In this document: in pieces, positions 6,402-8,209 of the stretch
Numbering within the stretch: the first letter of the stretch is position 1
How the letters are laid out: every line of letters begins with the position of its first letter
Notes under the pieces: generated by a model
Database searches by the model: none
Seen by the model: only the letters and a program-made list of their open reading frames with translations
What the model was told of the DNA's origin: nothing
Source of the DNA: Spirochaetota bacterium
GTDB lineage: Bacteria > Spirochaetota > Spirochaetia > Treponematales > UBA12059
Reading direction: 5' to 3'
Length of the DNA: 8,209 bases
Assembly: GCA_022709445.1 (NCBI GenBank)
Contig: JAKLIU010000048.1
Location: forward strand, 1 to 8,209
Program-made: the position numbers and the translations under genes

Positions 6402-8209
6402 ATGAGCGACGCAGGCGAGGGCATCGGGCGGGACGGCGGGGACGGACCCCTCCTCAAGGAGGGCGAACGGCGCACGGTGACCGTCCTGTTCTCCGACATG
6501 AAGGGCTTCACCGCCCTGTCGGAGCGCACCGACCCGGAGGAGATGGACGCCCTGATGACGCGGGTGTTCGCCCGCTTCGAGGCCATCATCCGCAAGCACG
6601 GCGGCTACGTGGAAAAGTACATAGGCGACGCGATGGTCGCCGTGTTCGGCGTGCCCGAACTGCACGAGGACGACGGCGCGCGCGCCATCGACTCGGCCCT
6701 GGAGTTCAACGCCCTGCTCAGGCGGCCGCCCCCGGACCTGCCCCAGGGCGTGCAGTTCCGCACCGGCATCCATACGGGGCTGGTCACCACCGGCCGCCGC
6801 GGCAGCTACGACGTGGTCACCGGGCACACCATGGCGGTGGCCTCCAGGCTGCAGACGGCCGCCGCCCCGGGCGGCATCTACGTGTCCGGCCCGGTGCGCG
6901 ACCGCTGCGACAAGCTGTTCGTCTTCGGCGAGCCCCAGGAACTGTCGCTCAAGGGCAAGGAGGACCGGGTGCTCGCCTGGCCCGCCCTGGCCAGGCGCAA
7001 GGCCATCTTCGACTACGCCACGCCCTTCGTGGACCGCAGGCAGCCCCTGGAATTCCTGACCGCCGAGTACGTGCGCCACATGCGGGGCGAGAGCCGCGGC
7101 GTGTACGTCACCGGGGACGGGGGCCTGGGCAAGACGCGGCTGGTGGCGGAGTTCTGGGCCCGGCTCAAGGGCTTCCCGGATTTCAACGCCACCTTCCTGG
7201 CGGTCAACCCATCATCCTTCGGGAACGCCGAGTACGCCGCCGTGATGCACGCGGCCGCCGATTTCCTCGACCTGCGGGCCGACTCGTCCTGGGAGGAGTT
7301 CTCCGCGGCCGCCACCGAGAAGGCCGGCCTGGACCAGGCCTTCCTCAAGGACGCCTACGGGCTCTGGAAGCCCGCCGAGCGCCCCCAGGTGGAGAGCCGG
7401 TTCCTGGCCGCGGTCGCCGCCCTGTTCGACGCCATCCTGGCCTCCGACGGGGACGTCTACCCGGACGTGGTCTTCGTGGACAACGCCCGCCTCACCGACG
7501 AGCGCAGCCTGGAGTTCTTCCGCGGCTTCTTCTCGTCGGCCCGGTCCAAGCCCTTCGTGGTGCTCTGCGACCGCGTCCGCTACGATCCGGCGGCGGCGGT
7601 GTTCGGGACCATAGAGGACCTGGCCCTGGAGCCCCTGCCGGACGCGGACGCCGCCGAGCTGGCGCGAGCCCTGTCCCGCTCCCTGGACGGCGAGGCCCTG
7701 GACGACGCGGCCGTGAACCTGGTGGTGGAGCGTTCCCAGGGCTACCCGCTGTTCATAGAGGAGTACGTCAAGCTGATCCGCAGCTCCCGCGACGCCACCA
7801 GCGTGCCGGACAGCATCCAGACGACCATCCTGGCGGCCATGGACAGGCTGGAACCGGAGACCCGCGCCCTGGCGCAGCGGCTGTCGGTGCTGCGCTACCC
7901 GTTCCGCGAATCCTTCGCGCTGGCCATGCTCGAGCGCACGGACGGCGCAACCGAGGACGCGGTCCGCGCCCGCCTGGGCCGGCTGTCGGAGGAGCGCATC
8001 CTGGCCCCGGTGCAGGACGGGCTGTGGGCATTCAAGCACGCCATCGTCCGGGAGGCCGTCTACTCGTCCCTGCTCCTGCACAACCGGCGCATCCTGCACG
8101 GGATGGCGGCCGCCCTCCTGAGGCCCTCGGGCAAGCCGGCGGACGTCTTCCACCACCTGGTGGAGGCCGAGGACTGGTCCGGCGCGCGGGTCTTCCTGGT
8201 CAGCGAACG
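6402..8209 (+). CDS. Class III nucleotide cyclase domain fused to a STAND/AAA-type ATPase (cut by the right edge)
   Basis: At least 602 residues are visible with no stop before the edge. The cyclase homology domain (about 22-195) shows the two metal-binding aspartates, Asp32 (VLFSDMKGFT) and Asp76 (EKYIGDAMVAVFG). Lys72 and Asp137 (SYDVVTG) fit the pair that usually selects ATP over GTP. Arg149 of the transition-state pair is present, but the asparagine four residues before it is Ala145 (GHTMAVASRL), so activity may be reduced. A P-loop follows, GDGGLGKT at 238-245, with a Walker B-like strand DVVFVDNARLTD (355-366). A helical region to the edge resembles AAA_16/STAND ATPases (VVERSQGYPLFIEEYVKLI; FKHAIVREAVYSSLL). 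Relatives often end in TPR repeats, expected beyond the edge. No signal peptide or membrane helix is seen, so it should be cytoplasmic. The ATG at 6402 fits the promoter spacing. It is divergent from the c-di-GMP gene. Confidence 0.9.
   Translation, partial: MSDAGEGIGRDGGDGPLLKEGERRTVTVLFSDMKGFTALSERTDPEEMDALMTRVFARFEAIIRKHGGYVEKYIGDAMVAVFGVPELHEDDGARAIDSALEFNALLRRPPPDLPQGVQFRTGIHTGLVTTGRRGSYDVVTGHTMAVASRLQTAAAPGGIYVSGPVRDRCDKLFVFGEPQELSLKGKEDRVLAWPALARRKAIFDYATPFVDRRQPLEFLTAEYVRHMRGESRGVYVTGDGGLGKTRLVAEFWARLKGFPDFNATFLAVNPSSFGNAEYAAVMHAAADFLDLRADSSWEEFSAAATEKAGLDQAFLKDAYGLWKPAERPQVESRFLAAVAALFDAILASDGDVYPDVVFVDNARLTDERSLEFFRGFFSSARSKPFVVLCDRVRYDPAAAVFGTIEDLALEPLPDADAAELARALSRSLDGEALDDAAVNLVVERSQGYPLFIEEYVKLIRSSRDATSVPDSIQTTILAAMDRLEPETRALAQRLSVLRYPFRESFALAMLERTDGATEDAVRARLGRLSEERILAPVQDGLWAFKHAIVREAVYSSLLLHNRRILHGMAAALLRPSGKPADVFHHLVEAEDWSGARVFLVSE

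Noticed and set aside
6278..6595. An N-terminal extension of the GGDEF-EAL protein to an ATG at 6595
   Set aside because: The extension would run through the divergent promoter region and about 190 bp of the cyclase coding sequence. The translated extension is Arg/Ser/Pro-rich, and the first membrane helix fits a start at 6277.
7212..8156. A 314-codon open frame on the minus strand opposite the cyclase-ATPase gene, plus a similar one at 6297-7079
   Set aside because: Both lie opposite clear cyclase and ATPase motifs on the plus strand and show antisense-type composition without any recognisable domain.

Overview
The window is GC-rich bacterial chromosomal DNA with tightly packed genes. No RNA genes, mobile elements or CRISPR arrays were seen. 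YARHG repeats, an exported DUF3179 protein, a cyclase-ATPase fusion and a Cache-like GGDEF-EAL protein together suggest a free-living environmental bacterium. A high-GC spirochaete-type lineage is my tentative guess, but no marker gene here fixes the taxonomy.

Left edge (1-472): the 5' end of an ornithine carbamoyltransferase gene runs leftward off the window. It has a normal Shine-Dalgarno site, a short leader and a good sigma70-type promoter. A perfect 9-bp inverted repeat brackets the -10 box and looks like an operator.

Centre left (473-3776, plus strand): three genes for exported proteins probably form one operon. They are a zinc-dependent N-acetylmuramoyl-L-alanine amidase, a protein with three YARHG repeats, and a DUF3179 protein whose start overlaps the preceding stop. 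A strong hairpin lies between the first two genes. The set looks like a cell-envelope module, but only the amidase has a predictable reaction. A hairpin at 3811-3834 separates this unit from the convergent gene that follows.

Centre and right (3839-8209): two nucleotide second-messenger genes diverge from a 124-bp region. Leftward is a membrane-bound Cache-like/GGDEF/EAL protein whose visible c-di-GMP synthesis and hydrolysis residues are all present. Rightward is a soluble class III nucleotide cyclase domain fused to a STAND/AAA-type ATPase, cut off by the window edge. The cyclase domain lacks the usual transition-state asparagine.

A recurring pattern links the units. The amidase, GGDEF-EAL and cyclase genes each have a TTGCNN box, a 17-bp spacer and a TATAAT-like box only 6-8 bp before the ATG, and no Shine-Dalgarno site. 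This predicts leaderless mRNAs for these first genes. The two downstream genes of the exported operon have clear Shine-Dalgarno sites.
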